From the NCBI GenBank assembly GCA_905250075.1, contig CAJNOP010000017.1:1029017-1093016 (forward strand): a DNA stretch of 64,000 nucleotides, given 5' to 3'. This document shows, piece by piece, positions 63,095-64,000 of the stretch (positions within the stretch are counted from its first letter, which is position 1; each line of letters starts with the position of its first letter). The position numbers were made by a program, and so were the translations under genes. The notes beneath the pieces were generated by a model. That model was not told the origin of the DNA. It saw only the letters and a list, made by a program, of their open reading frames with translations, and did no database searches. This DNA comes from Rotaria sp. Silwood1 (Eukaryota; Rotifera; Eurotatoria; Philodinida; Philodinidae).

Positions 63095-63460
63095 TACAAT
63101 AAAGAATATGTATAAATTGAATCTTTATTTTTGTAAAGTAAAGATCAAAATATTCTTTATCTGTTGGAAAAATAGACATAAAGAAAAAAATCTTTATTAT
63201 TTACAAAAATGAATATAAACAAAATAGTTATATTAAAAAATAAAGATAAATAAAATTTCATCAGCTTGAGTTTTCATTAATATCACACGTTTGAAATGAT
63301 ATTGATGATAACAAAGAATATCAATTGACATATCATGTTGTTATCCTAAGTAATTGTCTACTTAACTAATACAGAGAAAACAACCTTTCTTCATTTTTTA
63401 TTTTATCTTTATTTTGAAAAATAAAGAATTTTTTTATCATTATTTCATGAATATCTAGAA
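63095..63460 (-). repeat. Repeat family X, copy 2 (inverted)
   Basis: Reverse complement of copy 1 with only scattered differences over about 360 bp. It sits between exon 62856-63027 and exon 63521-63666. The two copies form a long inverted repeat around about 435 bp. No target duplication or superfamily could be assigned. Confidence 0.85.
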
Positions 63461-63666
63461 TATATATTTTATAAAGTGAAAATAAATGAACAACTCTAAT
63501 TAATAACTAATGTCTTTCAGAAGCTGTTCGAAATAAGTTTCGACTAACAAAATAAGAACATGAAACGATGTGGATTTGGTTGCATAATGTTATATTGGCT
63601 AAACGTCGAACTATCAATGGGAAAAGAAAGAGAAATGAATCGATTACTCAACATAACAATGGTTAA

Positions 63667-64000
63667 TTTCTTATTTGCATTTGGTTCACAATGTTTATTT
63701 TTTTGTACAAATAGCACAAGCAAACGCTAGTTTACATTTATATGTGATCGAAGAATTTAGTTAGTTTGTATTTCTTTTATTTCGAAACTTTAATGAAAAC
63801 GTAGTCAGTAAACTGTTTTGTTTCTCAATGTATATTTTTGATTTGATCATGTGTATAAATCATCCAGATTTTGTTTTGATTGTTTTATATAAAGTGTTTT
63901 CTCGAAAGCTTTGTATATTACATATTTATTTGAAAGCATATAATAAATAACAAAGAACAAGTGATACTCATGTAATTAGCTATTTTAGTCCAACGAACGC
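63667..64000. other. Terminal flank, no gene seen
   Basis: AT-rich sequence after the last pseudogene exon. No open frame, terminal repeat or RNA gene is seen up to the window edge. Confidence 0.4.

Larger units (their letters stand above)
60650..63666 (+). pseudogene. BEN-like companion gene of the transposon, decayed
   Basis: A multi-exon gene of the type found next to Tnp2-like transposases, as I recall. Exons seen: 60650-60850 (starts MCTENVYAKYYLNRRANAEA; a 7-A run shifts the frame just before the expected FMGVVLEEG); about 61147-61264 (GSLLQCSKAAVQLTKKT); 61560-62168 (contains LGEYSTSASHIVHKSNKK and LRKQKAI); 62721-62790; 62856-63027 (DGTIINLIQRNVTKKHANRY ... EEISVMEAKDLPKDERYMFLK); and 63521-63666. 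In the last exon EAVRNKFRLTK is followed by TAA (63553-63555), then EHETMWIWLHNVILAKRRT. The last two segments resemble a BEN DNA-binding domain; I give this as tentative. The frameshift and stop make it a pseudogene. Confidence 0.6.

Overview
The window looks like nuclear DNA of a small-genome invertebrate, most probably a bdelloid rotifer. This is inferred from the strongly AT-rich background, short introns (about 50-100 bp) mixed with a few of 0.8-2.7 kb, many intronless lineage-type genes, divergent rhodopsin-like GPCRs, and an intronless secreted gene of bacterial type. No rRNA, tRNA, CRISPR array or operon was recognised. || Layout. 0.6-19.5 kb is the conserved, gene-dense part: GMPPB (minus), CPSF4 (minus), a TMEM14 protein (plus) and RBM25 (plus). 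I reconstructed all four exon by exon; each closes in frame and matches the family's size. 20.8-24.1 kb is a nine-exon orphan gene with an 11-nt microexon. 26-28 kb has a 245-aa coiled-coil/Cys orphan and an intronless cytochrome b561. 31-38 kb has two rhodopsin-like GPCR loci, one broken by a single stop codon, plus a 143-bp hAT-like miniature element and an inverted duplication flanking the second GPCR. 39 kb has a secreted SH3b + LAS-type (D,D-peptidase fold) protein, the best horizontal-transfer candidate. 42 kb has a two-exon nucleotidyltransferase. 46-49.7 kb has a divergent pair of paralogues sharing a Cys-rich plus ART/PARP-like C-terminal domain, one membrane-anchored. 53-63.7 kb is a decayed DNA transposon locus: a CACTA/Tnp2-type transposase pseudogene and a companion BEN-like pseudogene. 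They carry two hAT-like miniature elements inserted in coding exons, a 53-bp satellite with an assembly gap, a foldback of coding-like sequence, and an inverted pair of a third repeat family. || Working together. GMPPB supplies GDP-mannose for glycosylation; CPSF4 and RBM25 act in 3'-end formation and splicing. The rest is accessory: sensing (GPCRs), possible bacterial cell-wall degradation (LAS protein), possible nucleotide or ADP-ribose chemistry (nucleotidyltransferase, ART-like pair) and transposon remains. The most striking pattern is three unrelated hAT-like miniature elements, each with a perfect 8-bp target duplication and each filled with its own short motif repeated in both orientations.
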